A stretch of DNA of 64,000 bases, taken from positions 248,001 through 312,000 of the forward strand of contig NZ_JAAUVI010000002.1 of assembly GCF_021352225.1 (NCBI RefSeq), read 5' to 3'. Every line of letters begins with the position of its first letter. Positions within the stretch are counted from its first letter, which is position 1. The notes beneath the pieces were generated by a model. That model was not told where the DNA came from. It did not search any database and saw only the letters and a list, made by a program, of their open reading frames with translations. The translations under genes were made by a program, and so were the position numbers. This document shows positions 26,007-33,824 of this stretch, piece by piece. Origin of the DNA: Methylobacterium sp. C25. Lineage in GTDB: Bacteria > Pseudomonadota > Alphaproteobacteria > Rhizobiales > Beijerinckiaceae.

Positions 26007-26885
26007 ATGAGCGAGACCATCGAGATCCGTGCCGCTGACGGTACGAGCGCGCGCATCGCCCTGCGTGGCGCCGAGCCGGTTTCCTGGCAGGTCGGTGGGC
26101 GCGAGTACCTCTGGAGCGGCGATCCCGAGCACTGGAACCGGCATGCGCCATGGCTCTTCCCGGTCGTCGGAGCCTCGGCAGGCGGCGTCGTGCGTGTCGA
26201 CGGCCGAACCTATCCTATGGCGCAACATGGCTTCGTGCGTGACCTCCCCTTCCGCGTGGTCACGCAGTCCGAGGATTCGGTGACTCTGCGGCTCGAGGAC
26301 AGCGACGAAACCCGCTCCCACTATCCTTTCTCCTTTCGCCTCGACATCGACGTTCGGGTCGATGCAGCGCGTCTGCTCTTCGTTGTGAAGGTCGAGAATA
26401 CCGGCGAGGCGGCTCTGCCCTACGCGATCGGCTTTCATCCCGCCTTCCCCTGGCCGTTCGCCGAGGGTGAGCGCCGAGCCGACGGTGGCTATCACGTCGT
26501 GTTCGACGAGGCCGAGGCTCCCGACGTGCCCGAGATCGCCGAAGGTGGCCTCATTGCCTCGGAGACGCGCGTGGTGCCGCTTACGGCCAATACGCTGCCG
26601 CTCGATCCCGAGATGTTCAAGGAGGCACTGGTTTTTCTCGACGCGAAGAGCCGTTCGATGCGCTTCGTCGGGCCGGGCGACAAAGCGATTGCCATGGCCG
26701 TGCAGGACTTCCCGCACCTCGCCATCTGGACGAAGCCGACAGCCCCGTTTCTCTCGCTCGAATGCTGGACCGGGCACGCCGATCGCGCTGGGTTCGAGGG
26801 TGAGTTGGCCGAGCGCGACTCGCAACGGTTGCTCGCTCCCGGTGGCCAGGCCCTGCACGGCGTTGGCCTCAGTCTCCAGGACTGA
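26007..26885 (+). CDS. Aldose 1-epimerase family protein
   Basis: A 292-residue galactose-mutarotase-fold protein. Conserved pieces are RGAEPVSWQVGGREYLW, APWLFPVVG, MAQHGFVRDLPF (conserved His) and YAIGFHPAFPWPF (second active His region). It probably interconverts anomers of a hexose or hexose phosphate in the cytoplasm. The ATG at 26007 follows GGGAGGGCGAAGAG, a strong ribosome site; an earlier start exists without one. It stands alone in its orientation. Confidence 0.88.
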   Translation: MSETIEIRAADGTSARIALRGAEPVSWQVGGREYLWSGDPEHWNRHAPWLFPVVGASAGGVVRVDGRTYPMAQHGFVRDLPFRVVTQSEDSVTLRLEDSDETRSHYPFSFRLDIDVRVDAARLLFVVKVENTGEAALPYAIGFHPAFPWPFAEGERRADGGYHVVFDEAEAPDVPEIAEGGLIASETRVVPLTANTLPLDPEMFKEALVFLDAKSRSMRFVGPGDKAIAMAVQDFPHLAIWTKPTAPFLSLECWTGHADRAGFEGELAERDSQRLLAPGGQALHGVGLSLQD

Positions 26886-26897
26886 CGCTGACCCCGG

Positions 26898-27425
26898 TTA
26901 CTTCTCGACCGGCGTTACCGCGATACGGACCGTCTCGGACGGTGCATTGCTGACGCTGACAACAAGCGGCTTGGCATCGACCTTGAAGCGCACGCTCTTG
27001 CGCAGGGTCGCGCAGCCCTTGCGGCCACTATGGGCGCCGGGTTTGAGAACGGCGCCGCCCTCGGGTGCAACGTCGATCCAGCCCTCGCCCGAGAGCGTCA
27101 CCTGGATCTCTCCCGGGGAAGCACGTCCGGCAACGCGGACATACCCCGCGAAGCTTCCAGGCTTGGGCTCGCGGCTCGGCGCCTGCGGCAGGTTAGCTTC
27201 GGCCACTGGTTTCAGCGCCAGCAGCGCGGCCGGGCGGTCGACCGGCAGGGTCGATCCCGAAATCGCGGCTGGTAGATCCGGCGCTGAGAACCAGGCGAGT
27301 TCGCGCGCGAGCGGCCAGTCGAAGCTCGCGCAGACATCCGCCTCTGGCCTCGCGGAATCCTCAGCCGCTGCGGCAGTGCCGGTGAGCGCGAGGACAACGA
27401 GGAGGGCAGAGGCGGTGGTGTGCAT
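26898..27425 (-). CDS. Exported hypothetical protein
   Basis: A 175-residue protein with a signal peptide (about 1-20, ending GTAAAA) and a beta-rich mature part (GSFAGYVRVAGRASPGEIQ, LSGEGWIDVAPEGGAVLKPG). Two cysteines, one near the mature N-terminus (VCASFDW) and one in GRKGCATL, may form a disulphide. I do not recognise a characterised family; hypothetical periplasmic proteins of Methylobacterium look like this. It follows the molbindin gene by five bases on the same strand, so co-transcription is likely. Confidence 0.65.
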   Translation of the reverse strand: MHTTASALLVVLALTGTAAAAEDSARPEADVCASFDWPLARELAWFSAPDLPAAISGSTLPVDRPAALLALKPVAEANLPQAPSREPKPGSFAGYVRVAGRASPGEIQVTLSGEGWIDVAPEGGAVLKPGAHSGRKGCATLRKSVRFKVDAKPLVVSVSNAPSETVRIAVTPVEK

Positions 27426-27430
27426 CGCGA

Positions 27431-27640
27431 TCAGTCTACCGCGATCATCACATCGGAGCTCTTCACCACCGCATAGGCCTCGGACCCGACGGTGAGCTTG
27501 AGGCTGTCCACCGCCTCATTGGTGATCGACGAGGTGATGACCTGGCCGGGCGCGACCTCGATCTTCACGTGGGCCGTGGTAGCGCCCTTCTCCACCGAAA
27601 CGATCTTGCCCTTGATGACGTTGCGCGCGCTGATCTTCAT
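27431..27640 (-). CDS. Molbindin / TOBE-domain protein
   Basis: A 69-residue single TOBE (Mop) domain: MKISARNVIKGKIVSVEKG, then AHVKIEVAPGQVITSSITNE and VGSEAYAVVKSSDVMI. Such proteins form hexamers in the cytoplasm that bind molybdate or tungstate. The ATG read from 27640 gives exactly one domain. No molybdate transporter or cofactor gene adjoins it. Confidence 0.9.
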   Translation of the reverse strand: MKISARNVIKGKIVSVEKGATTAHVKIEVAPGQVITSSITNEAVDSLKLTVGSEAYAVVKSSDVMIAVD

Positions 27641-27733
27641 GACGTGTCCGTTCTTTCGATGCGAGGCGGCCGCGATGCGGCAGCGGGAGGGCGGCGACGT
27701 TCTGATCCGTGCCGGGGCGGAGATCAAGCCATC

Positions 27734-28084
27734 TCACGGCGCGGCCGCTTCCTCTTCGGGGTCGTCCGAGACCGTTCGTCGGCAGCCCCACTCCGAGAGG
27801 ATTGCGTTCAGGTCGTCGAGCACGAAATGACGCGCGCTGTCGCGATCGTAGCCGTCATCCAGGAGCGAATCGTACTCCGTGAAGACGTGGCGGGCATAGG
27901 CGACGAGCGCGAGCCAAGCGGCCGTATCCGGAGCGGCGCCGCGCAAGCCGGCGCTCGACAGGGCGCGCTCGAGCGTGGCTTCTGCCTCGAAGGCCGGCAA
28001 ACGCGGTGCGAGCTCTCTCAAAGCCTCGGCAACGGCCTCGCGGCGGTTTCGTGGCGCAGTGGACATGTGCCGTGTCGAACTCAT
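27734..28084 (-). CDS. DUF2293 family protein
   Basis: A 116-residue protein with the DUF2293 pattern: LRELAPRLPAFEAEATLERAL, then AWLALVAYARHVFTEYDSLL and GYDRDSARHFVLDDLNAILS, ending with a Trp-Gly-Cys-Arg-Arg motif (EWGCRRT) and an acidic tail. The biochemical role of the family is unknown. Two starts are possible, 28084 and 28066 (MSTAPRN); neither has a clear ribosome site. Confidence 0.8.
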   Translation of the reverse strand: MSSTRHMSTAPRNRREAVAEALRELAPRLPAFEAEATLERALSSAGLRGAAPDTAAWLALVAYARHVFTEYDSLLDDGYDRDSARHFVLDDLNAILSEWGCRRTVSDDPEEEAAAP

Positions 28085-28224
28085 CGCACCAAAACCCCTT
28101 CCGGCTGCGCCCGGCGGCGGCTTACGCTTGCGACCCGGCGACGCCAATGTCACTGTCGTCGGACCTCGGGTCGGTGCTGCAGCTGCTTTCGACGCTAGGC
28201 CCAGTCTTTCGGAATGATGATGCC

Positions 28225-28557
28225 ATGCGCCGCCGTCTCGGAGCGTCCCCGCTAATCCTCGCTGCCGCACTGGTGAGCCTCAGTCTCGGTTCGCCGGCCG
28301 TGGCGCAAGGCGCTTCGCCGACCTCCCCGTCGGCCGACGGTGTGCTGCCGTCTGCTCCGAACGCTGGCCGCAACGTATCGGCAACGGGCCGCGTCATGCC
28401 GCCGGCGAGCGGGCGTTCGCCTGGTGGCGACCGCCGTCCGAACGAATCGTCCGTGGCGGCCGACATGCAGAAGGCTCAAAAAGCATCCGCGGCGCGGGAG
28501 AAGGCTTGGGATTCGAAGATGCGCCGGACGATGGGCTCGATCTGCTCCGGTTGCTGA
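28225..28557 (+). CDS. Small exported hypothetical protein
   Basis: A 110-residue protein with a signal peptide (about 1-27, ending PAVA) and a Pro/Ser/Gly-rich mature part. It ends in an unusual cysteine pair (SICSGC) directly before the stop. An arginine-flanked hydrophobic start MRRRLGASPLILAAALVSL marks ATG 28225 as the real one. Function is unknown; the terminal C-X2-C could bind metal or form a disulphide. It ends about 35 bases before the ABC ATPase gene on the same strand. Confidence 0.55.
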   Translation: MRRRLGASPLILAAALVSLSLGSPAVAQGASPTSPSADGVLPSAPNAGRNVSATGRVMPPASGRSPGGDRRPNESSVAADMQKAQKASAAREKAWDSKMRRTMGSICSGC

Positions 28558-28591
28558 CGTCCTTCGGGCGCGGCCCTCGCCGGCGCGCGCC

Positions 28592-29560
28592 ATGATCCTG
28601 TTCGAGGGCGTTTCCAAGCGTTTCGCGGGCGCCGACAGGCCCGCTGTCGACCGGCTCGATCTCACCGTACCCGAGGGGTCGACCTGCATCCTGCTGGGGC
28701 CTTCTGGCTGCGGCAAGTCGACGACGCTACGCATGGTCAACCGGCTCGTCGAACCGGATGCGGGCCGTGTGCTGGTGCACGGTGAGGATGTGGCAGGCGT
28801 AGATCCAGTGCGGCTGCGGCGCGGCATCGGCTACGTCCTGCAGGGAGTCGGGCTGTTTCCTCATCGCAGCGTGGCACAGAACGTGGCCACCGTGCCGGCG
28901 CTCCTGGGCTGGCCCCGGCCGCGGATCGTCGAGCGCGTCGACGCGATGCTCGCCATTGTCGGGCTAGACCCGGGCGAGTATCGCAACCGGCGCCCGGAGA
29001 CCCTCTCGGGCGGGCAGCGCCAGCGTGTTGGCGTGGCGCGGGCCTTGGCCGCCGATCCACCCATCCTGCTGATGGACGAGCCGTTCGGCGCCGTCGATCC
29101 GGTGGCGCGCAGCCGGCTTCGAAGTGAGATCGGCGCGATCCTCGAACGGCTCGGTAAGACGGTGATGATCGTCACGCACGATCTCACCGAGGCTCTGCTG
29201 ATGGGTGACCGGATCGTGCTGATGCGTGACGGCGCCGTTGTCCAGGCCGACACGCCCGAGCGGTTTCTGGCAAAGCCGGCCGACGCCTTCGCGTCCGATT
29301 TCATCGGTGCTGATCGGGTCCTGCGGCGTCTGGCGCTCGTCGCAGTTCGCGATGTCGCGGAGTCGGGAACGGCGCCCGGGGCGGCGAAGATCGGGCCCGA
29401 GGCCTCGCTCCAGGATGCGCTCGCCGTGATGCTTGCCTCAGGGGCCGACCGGCTCGCGCTGGACCATGGCGGTTCGCCGAGAGTGCTCACCCTCGACGCC
29501 GTAAGGGCGAAGATCCGCGAGGACAGCTCGCCCGACGCCGGACTCGCATGCGAAGCCTGA
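28592..29560 (+). CDS. Glycine-betaine/osmoprotectant-type ABC transporter ATPase (orphan)
   Basis: A 322-residue ATPase of the OpuCA/ProV group. Walker A is GPSGCGKST, the signature is LSGGQRQRVGVARAL, Walker B is ILLMDEPFGAVDP and the switch His is in VTHDLTEAL. After the ATPase core a C-terminal stretch of about 70 residues (EASLQDALAVMLASGADRLA) looks like a truncated or divergent CBS region. The genes for permease and binding protein that normally follow are absent; the next gene is a Nudix hydrolase on the other strand. Confidence 0.82.
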   Translation: MILFEGVSKRFAGADRPAVDRLDLTVPEGSTCILLGPSGCGKSTTLRMVNRLVEPDAGRVLVHGEDVAGVDPVRLRRGIGYVLQGVGLFPHRSVAQNVATVPALLGWPRPRIVERVDAMLAIVGLDPGEYRNRRPETLSGGQRQRVGVARALAADPPILLMDEPFGAVDPVARSRLRSEIGAILERLGKTVMIVTHDLTEALLMGDRIVLMRDGAVVQADTPERFLAKPADAFASDFIGADRVLRRLALVAVRDVAESGTAPGAAKIGPEASLQDALAVMLASGADRLALDHGGSPRVLTLDAVRAKIREDSSPDAGLACEA

Positions 29561-29568
29561 GGCGCCAA

Positions 29569-30027
29569 TCAGCCGGTGGCGGCCGCCTCGCGCTTGCACG
29601 CCGCCCGGATGATGCCCGACAGCCCGGCCTCGGCGACGGCGTCGGCCGCATCGGATGGCGAGAACCACTGTCCCTCGCGCTGGCCCCTCTCGGGCCAATC
29701 CTTCAGTTGCTTGCGCACTTCCAGCGGAAACACCTTCACCTGGCAAAGCACGGAATCGCGGCTCTTCAGGCGCTTGTCGTAGAAGTAGAAGCCCAGCGGG
29801 CGCTTGCCGATATGTCCGACGAGCCCGGCCTCCTCGTAGGCCTCGCGTGCGGCCGCCTCATACGGTTTGCGGCCCTTCATCGGCCAACCCTTGGGGATCA
29901 CCCAGCGCCGGCTTTCGCGGGACGTGATCAGGAAGATCGAGAAGCTGCCGTCGGGCATCCGTCGAAAGGGAAGAGCGCCGACCTGCCGGCGCGGCTCGAA
30001 GACCGATTCCATCTGGGCCGAACTCAT
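29569..30027 (-). CDS. Nudix hydrolase
   Basis: A 152-residue Nudix protein. The Nudix box lies at about 47-71: GWPMKGRKPYEAAA followed by REAYEEAG, with the metal-binding Glu residues present. VIPKGWPMKG and LGFYFYDKRLKSRDS resemble diphosphoinositol-polyphosphate phosphohydrolase-like bacterial Nudix proteins. Its substrate is probably a nucleoside diphosphate derivative but cannot be named. It converges with the ABC ATPase gene, with eight bases between the stops. Confidence 0.88.
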   Translation of the reverse strand: MSSAQMESVFEPRRQVGALPFRRMPDGSFSIFLITSRESRRWVIPKGWPMKGRKPYEAAAREAYEEAGLVGHIGKRPLGFYFYDKRLKSRDSVLCQVKVFPLEVRKQLKDWPERGQREGQWFSPSDAADAVAEAGLSGIIRAACKREAAATG

Positions 30028-30281
30028 TCCGCCCGGGCGCCCGGCCGGAGCCGGGCCATTGCAGGCGTTGATCGGTTCGAGTGTTTCGTGCGCGGCGCCA
30101 TGAACTCAGTATCCAAGGCTGGCGCGAACGCTCAAGCAGAAATTTATCTGGCAAAGCATTTCGACTTTCCTCGCGCCGAATACGAGGGTCGTCAGGTGAC
30201 AGGTTCGTGACATCCCGATCGATGATCTGAGATTTCTCTCTCAAGTTGCGCAGGCAAGGTCTGTTGAGACGGCCGACTGTC

Positions 30282-30758
30282 TCAGGGAACGATGCTGAGG
30301 TTCTCGATCAGGGCATTGAGATCGGCCCGCATCGCCTGGATCTCGGGCTCCGTCATGTGAAGCTGGCACATCACGGATTGCCGAACCGCAAGCGCTTCCG
30401 TGCGCAGTTCGTGGCCGCTGGCGGTCAGGGAGCATTCCACCTCGCGTTCGTCGGTGCGCCGCCGGCTGCGGATGACGAAACCCGCCGTCTCCAGCCGCTT
30501 GAGCACCGGTGTCAAAGTCCCCGAGTCGAGCCGGAGCCGCCGGCCGATCTCGGAGACCGTCACGCCATCGGTTTCCCAGAGCACCAGCAGCACGAGATAT
30601 TGCGGATAGGTCAGCCCCATCCGCTCCAGCATCGGACGGTACGACTTGGTCATGCGATGCGCGGCGGCGTAGAGCGCGTAGCAGAGCTGATTGTCGAGCA
30701 GCAGCGGATCGCGGAGTTCTCCCGTCTGCTCGGTCTGCGCGTTCACCGTGCTCACCAT
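30282..30758 (-). CDS. ohrR: OhrR-like MarR family redox regulator
   Basis: A 158-residue winged-helix repressor. The N-terminal LLLDNQLCYALYAAAHRMTK contains Cys26 at the position of the peroxide-sensing cysteine of OhrR, and the DNA-binding region reads VTVSEIGRRLRLDSGTLTPVLKRLE, both diagnostic of OhrR. Oxidation of this Cys releases DNA and induces the hydroperoxide reductase Ohr. ATG 30758 is the start that gives the family length. No ohr gene is adjacent, so its target lies elsewhere or is its own promoter. Confidence 0.8.
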   Translation of the reverse strand: MVSTVNAQTEQTGELRDPLLLDNQLCYALYAAAHRMTKSYRPMLERMGLTYPQYLVLLVLWETDGVTVSEIGRRLRLDSGTLTPVLKRLETAGFVIRSRRRTDEREVECSLTASGHELRTEALAVRQSVMCQLHMTEPEIQAMRADLNALIENLSIVP

Positions 30759-30998
30759 CTCGCTGGGCCCCCTGCCCTCGGCCAGCCGTACCGAGGGAAC
30801 GAGCGCCGACCGTTCGGGATCGGTGCCGCGATGTGGACATAGCACGGTCGAGGAAGGAAGCCCCTGAGATCCATGCACAAAACTCCCGGGAAATTTTTCA
30901 TGTTCCCGCACGGATGATCTGTCGATGCGTCGCGCTGTTCTCTTCGCGCGCAACGCCGGTCCGCTGGATCGCGGTCACTCCGGGCCATCCCGAGCCAG

Positions 30999-31166
30999 CT
31001 ACACGCCCGCGCCCTGAAGCGCCCGCACGATCAGGATCACCAGCAGCACGGTCAGCAGCAATCCGACGATGTTGCCCGGCCCACGATAGGCGCCGCGGAA
31101 GCCGAGATTGCCTCCTCCGAATGCGATCAGGATCAGGATGATCAGGAGGATTTCGACAAGGCCCAT
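30999..31166 (-). CDS. Tiny DUF3309-like membrane protein
   Basis: Fifty-five residues from the ATG read at 31166 to TAG. Two hydrophobic helices (about 3-15 and 33-50) flank a Gly/Arg/Tyr loop with NLGFRGAYRGPGN. This two-helix layout resembles DUF3309 stress-related small membrane proteins of alphaproteobacteria, which share a central Gly-Tyr-rich turn. A purine-rich stretch lies upstream. Role unknown. It is the last chromosomal gene before the integrated element. Confidence 0.6.
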   Translation of the reverse strand: MGLVEILLIILILIAFGGGNLGFRGAYRGPGNIVGLLLTVLLVILIVRALQGAGV

Positions 31167-31373
31167 CGTGACGCTCCGTTCGGTGTCGGAGGGGCAACGG
31201 CGTTCATGGCGTGACGGTTTCGTATCGATGACGTGCGACAGCTATCGCTCGGCCGTTTCCGCCGCCGATTGTCTGCAAGACATGAAGATGACTGGATAGG
31301 ACGATCCGCCAAGTCGCGGTTCGGGCGGTCGCCGAATTTGGCTCCGCCCGTCTCGTCCAAGTTCTTGGAATGA

Positions 31374-31420
31374 TTGGTGGGCGCACTAGGGTTCGAACCT
31401 AGGACCCGCTGATTAAGAGT
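31374..31420. repeat. attL: 47-bp copy of the tRNA-Lys 3' end
   Basis: Identical to 45875-45921 over 47 bases, from TTGGTGGGCGC through the T-arm to GATTAAGAGT. The next base differs (A here, C at the right) and the sequence then diverges, marking the left attachment site. Confidence 0.93.
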
Positions 31421-31551
31421 AAGTTGCTAGTTGCAACCCCCTCGGAGACACGCCAAGCGTTTAGCGCAATTATCCCTGCTTCAACAACCATTTGCGCTTG
31501 TCATTCGTTGCCATCGATGTACGTTCATGCATTGCGGGTACTGGTCCGTGC

Positions 31552-31582
31552 GCGGACATGATGCGGACACGAGCGCGGACAT
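31552..31582 (+). repeat. Three GCGGACAY repeats beside attL (possible integrase arm sites)
   Basis: GCGGACAT at 31552-31559, GCGGACAC at 31563-31570 and GCGGACAT at 31575-31582 stand directly before the integrase ATG. Related copies occur near attR (TCGGACAC 45811-45818, GCGGACAT 45822-45829) and at 33643-33650. Spacing and placement at both ends suit arm-type integrase binding sites; this is inference. Confidence 0.45.
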
Positions 31583-31586
31583 CAGA

Positions 31587-32738
31587 ATGGCGCAACGAAT
31601 CACGGAGACCTTGGTCAAGACCGCGCCATCGCCTCACGCTGGATCGCGCATCATTTATGACAGCGAATTAAAGGGGTTCGGGCTGCGCGTGACGGCATCG
31701 GGTGCTCGCGCCTTCGTCTTAAACTATCGTATTTCTGGGCGAGAGCGCCGCCTGACGATCGGCTCTGTTCCTGAATGGTCGGCTACTGCCGCCCGCAAGC
31801 ACGCCGAGGGCCTCAAACGGGAGATCGACCTCGGGAAGGACCCAATGGCGGCCCGAGACGATGAGCGAGCAAGCCCAACGATGGCTGACCTTTGTAGCCT
31901 CTATCAATTGCGCCACTTACCGAGGAAGCGCGCGTCATCTCAGCGCGACGACCTTGCCGCTATCAAAACAATCATCAAGCCGAAGCTCGGTACCACTAAG
32001 GTGTCGCTCCTTACCCACTCGGACGTCGAGGCGTTGCACCGAGACATTTCGAAGCGTGCGCCTTTCCGCGCTAACCGCGTCGTAGCCCTTCTCTCGAAGA
32101 TGCTCAGCCTCGCAGTGAAGTGGGGGTACCGAGCTGACAATCCCGCAAAGGGAATTGAACGCAATCCAGAGAATCAGCGCTATCGTTATCTCACCCCAGC
32201 CGAGCTTGGCAGGCTCGCGACCGCTTTGGAGGCTTATGCCAACCAGAACGTCGCCGATGCGATACGCCTTCTCCTCTTTACAGGCGCTCGCCGGATGGAG
32301 GTTCTTAGTGCGCAGTGGGAGCACTTCGATCTTCAAGCAGGCTCCTGGACGAAGCCCACAACCAATACGAAACAAAAGCGAGAACATCGCGTGCCGCTGT
32401 CTAGCGCAGCTCTCCGACTGCTTGTGGAGCTGCGTTGCGACGGCAGTGGACCGTATTTGTTTCCGGCACGAACAGGCGACGGCCATCTAACAGACATCAA
32501 GAAGGCGTGGGCAATCATCTCCAAGTCAGCTGCAATCGAAGCCTGCCGGCTGCACGATCTGAGGCACACCTACGCCTCTTATCTCGCATCTGCTGGTTAC
32601 CCGCTGCACATGGTAGGCGCGCTGCTTGGCCACACACAGACACAGACCACGCAACGCTACGCACATCTGCTCGATGATCCTCTTCGTCAGGCGACAGAAA
32701 AGGTCGGATTGCTTATTGAAGGTAAATCGGGCGGATGA
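31587..32738 (+). CDS. int: Tyrosine recombinase (tRNA-targeting integrase, DUF4102 type)
   Basis: A 383-residue integrase. The N-terminal DUF4102 arm-binding domain covers about 1-85 (LKGFGLRVTASGARAFVLNY), a SAM-like core-binding domain about 95-180, and the catalytic domain follows. Active-site residues are Arg235 (GARRMEV), His323 and Arg326 (HDLRH), His349 (LLGHTQ) and Tyr358 (TQRYAHL), all intact. ATG 31587 is chosen because sequence upstream in the same frame contains the repeated GCGGACAY sites. It integrates the element at tRNA-Lys and, with an excisionase, removes it. Its stop overlaps the next gene. Confidence 0.92.
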   Translation: MAQRITETLVKTAPSPHAGSRIIYDSELKGFGLRVTASGARAFVLNYRISGRERRLTIGSVPEWSATAARKHAEGLKREIDLGKDPMAARDDERASPTMADLCSLYQLRHLPRKRASSQRDDLAAIKTIIKPKLGTTKVSLLTHSDVEALHRDISKRAPFRANRVVALLSKMLSLAVKWGYRADNPAKGIERNPENQRYRYLTPAELGRLATALEAYANQNVADAIRLLLFTGARRMEVLSAQWEHFDLQAGSWTKPTTNTKQKREHRVPLSSAALRLLVELRCDGSGPYLFPARTGDGHLTDIKKAWAIISKSAAIEACRLHDLRHTYASYLASAGYPLHMVGALLGHTQTQTTQRYAHLLDDPLRQATEKVGLLIEGKSGG

Positions 32739-33238
32739 CAGCGCGAATAGACGATCGAGACCATTGGTCAGTCCAGGAGAAGTATCAGCGGACGAAGAAT
32801 GTCCTTTATGCTGTTCTAGCGATTGGACGATGGCACAGCAGGCCGGGTGCGAAAGAATCCGCGCCGCATTGGGCGCTGGACGCTTGTGCGGAGGTATTTG
32901 AGAAATCTATCGACGGCCTTGAACCTGTTGTGTCGCGCAAGCGTGGCCCTACGCCGTGCGCAAAAGATAGGGAGCGCATAGAAGAAGTGGCGAGAGCACG
33001 TCTCGCATGGATGCAGGACACGACAGGTTTGAGCAGCAGTAGGAAAGCTCCACGACTCGGAACCTTATTTCGAAAAATCCTGGAACGCGAAGGCGAGACT
33101 GACCCCGAGACTTTAAGGAGCGCCGTCAGACGGTTGAAGAACTCGTATGGTCCGGAATTTAAGGACCAAAATGGAAATCCGACAAATGAACGGGTTGCAG
33201 CCGAGGCCCGCCGATATGCGTTGCGAAGCGTAAGATGA
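32735..33238 (+). CDS. Element hypothetical protein coupled to the integrase
   Basis: A 167-residue soluble protein whose ATG lies inside the integrase stop region (four-base overlap), so it is probably co-translated. It is basic, with a central KRGPTPCAKDRERIEEVAR segment and a C-terminal helical part (LRSAVRRLKNSYGPEF) that could bind DNA. I do not recognise a family. Position suggests a recombination accessory or regulatory role, but nothing in the sequence proves it. Confidence 0.6.
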   Translation: MTARIDDRDHWSVQEKYQRTKNVLYAVLAIGRWHSRPGAKESAPHWALDACAEVFEKSIDGLEPVVSRKRGPTPCAKDRERIEEVARARLAWMQDTTGLSSSRKAPRLGTLFRKILEREGETDPETLRSAVRRLKNSYGPEFKDQNGNPTNERVAAEARRYALRSVR

Positions 33239-33351
33239 ACATAAGCTCGACACTCAAGTGGAACAATTAGACCTCTTGTTTGACCTCTTCATCCGCGATG
33301 TGATCGAATACACTTGTACGCACCTCAAACGAGCCGGGCGACGAGTGATCC

Positions 33352-33552
33352 ATGGATATGATTAAAGGATACATGGAGAGACAAGAGCTGGCGGTAGCTC
33401 TTAGCATCCATGTTCGGACTTTAGATCGGTGGCATCTTGAAAGACGGGGGCCACCTCGGATCACCATTGGCCGACGCATTCTCTATCGTGAGGCCGCAGT
33501 CAACGAATGGCTTCAGGCCAACGAGGAAGCTGGTACGGTTCATCGGCGATGA
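33352..33552 (+). CDS. AlpA/excisionase-type helix-turn-helix protein
   Basis: A 66-residue MerR-like winged-helix protein: GYMERQELAVALSIHVRTLD followed by RRGPPRITIGRRILYREAAV and NEWL, the pattern of helix-turn-helix 17/excisionase proteins. It probably acts as recombination directionality factor or activator of the integrase. Its stop overlaps the next start (ATGA), beginning a three-gene coupled run. Confidence 0.82.
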   Translation: MDMIKGYMERQELAVALSIHVRTLDRWHLERRGPPRITIGRRILYREAAVNEWLQANEEAGTVHRR

Positions 33553-33824
33553 CTCAGCGAGCTTCACTAAATCAGCCGGTGCTCGCATGCCTGTATTTAT
33601 TGCGAGCGCTTCTAACCTCGATCAGGGGCTTGATGACGGCTCGCGGACATAGCTCACTCGGAGAGCGCCTATCCGGAAGCAGTCTTTTCGAGGGTGACGC
33701 CCGTAGGGGCTATCCTGGAGTGAAAACGGTAGGCTCGCGCGGGCCCTCTACGCTCGAAAATGCGCTGCTGCGGCTGTGCGACGAGATCTTTGCACCCGGG
33801 TGCAAAACCGAGGTGCGGCCATGA
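33549..33824 (+). CDS. Small element protein in a coupled operon
   Basis: Ninety-one codons from ATG 33549 to TGA 33824. The start overlaps the stop of the excisionase-like gene (ATGA) and its own stop overlaps the start of the next gene in the same way; this double coupling is the main reason to accept it. The protein is Leu/Arg/Gly-rich with a hydrophobic N-terminal patch (VLACLYLLRALL) and is not recognised. Its last codons contain the 18-bp palindrome at 33789-33806, so it may be read through an operator. Confidence 0.5.
   Translation: MTQRASLNQPVLACLYLLRALLTSIRGLMTARGHSSLGERLSGSSLFEGDARRGYPGVKTVGSRGPSTLENALLRLCDEIFAPGCKTEVRP
33789..33806. promoter_or_regulatory. Palindromic element motif, copy 1 (perfect)
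   Basis: TTTGCACCCGGGTGCAAA is an 18-bp perfect inverted repeat, 14 bases before ATG 33821. Three imperfect versions occur elsewhere in the element (37287, 40304, 45676). It looks like the binding site of a dimeric regulator. Confidence 0.6.

Noticed and set aside
33640..33720. tRNA-like ATAGCTCACTCGGAGAGC stretch
   Set aside because: It recalls a D-arm, but no matching acceptor, anticodon or T-arm could be folded around it.
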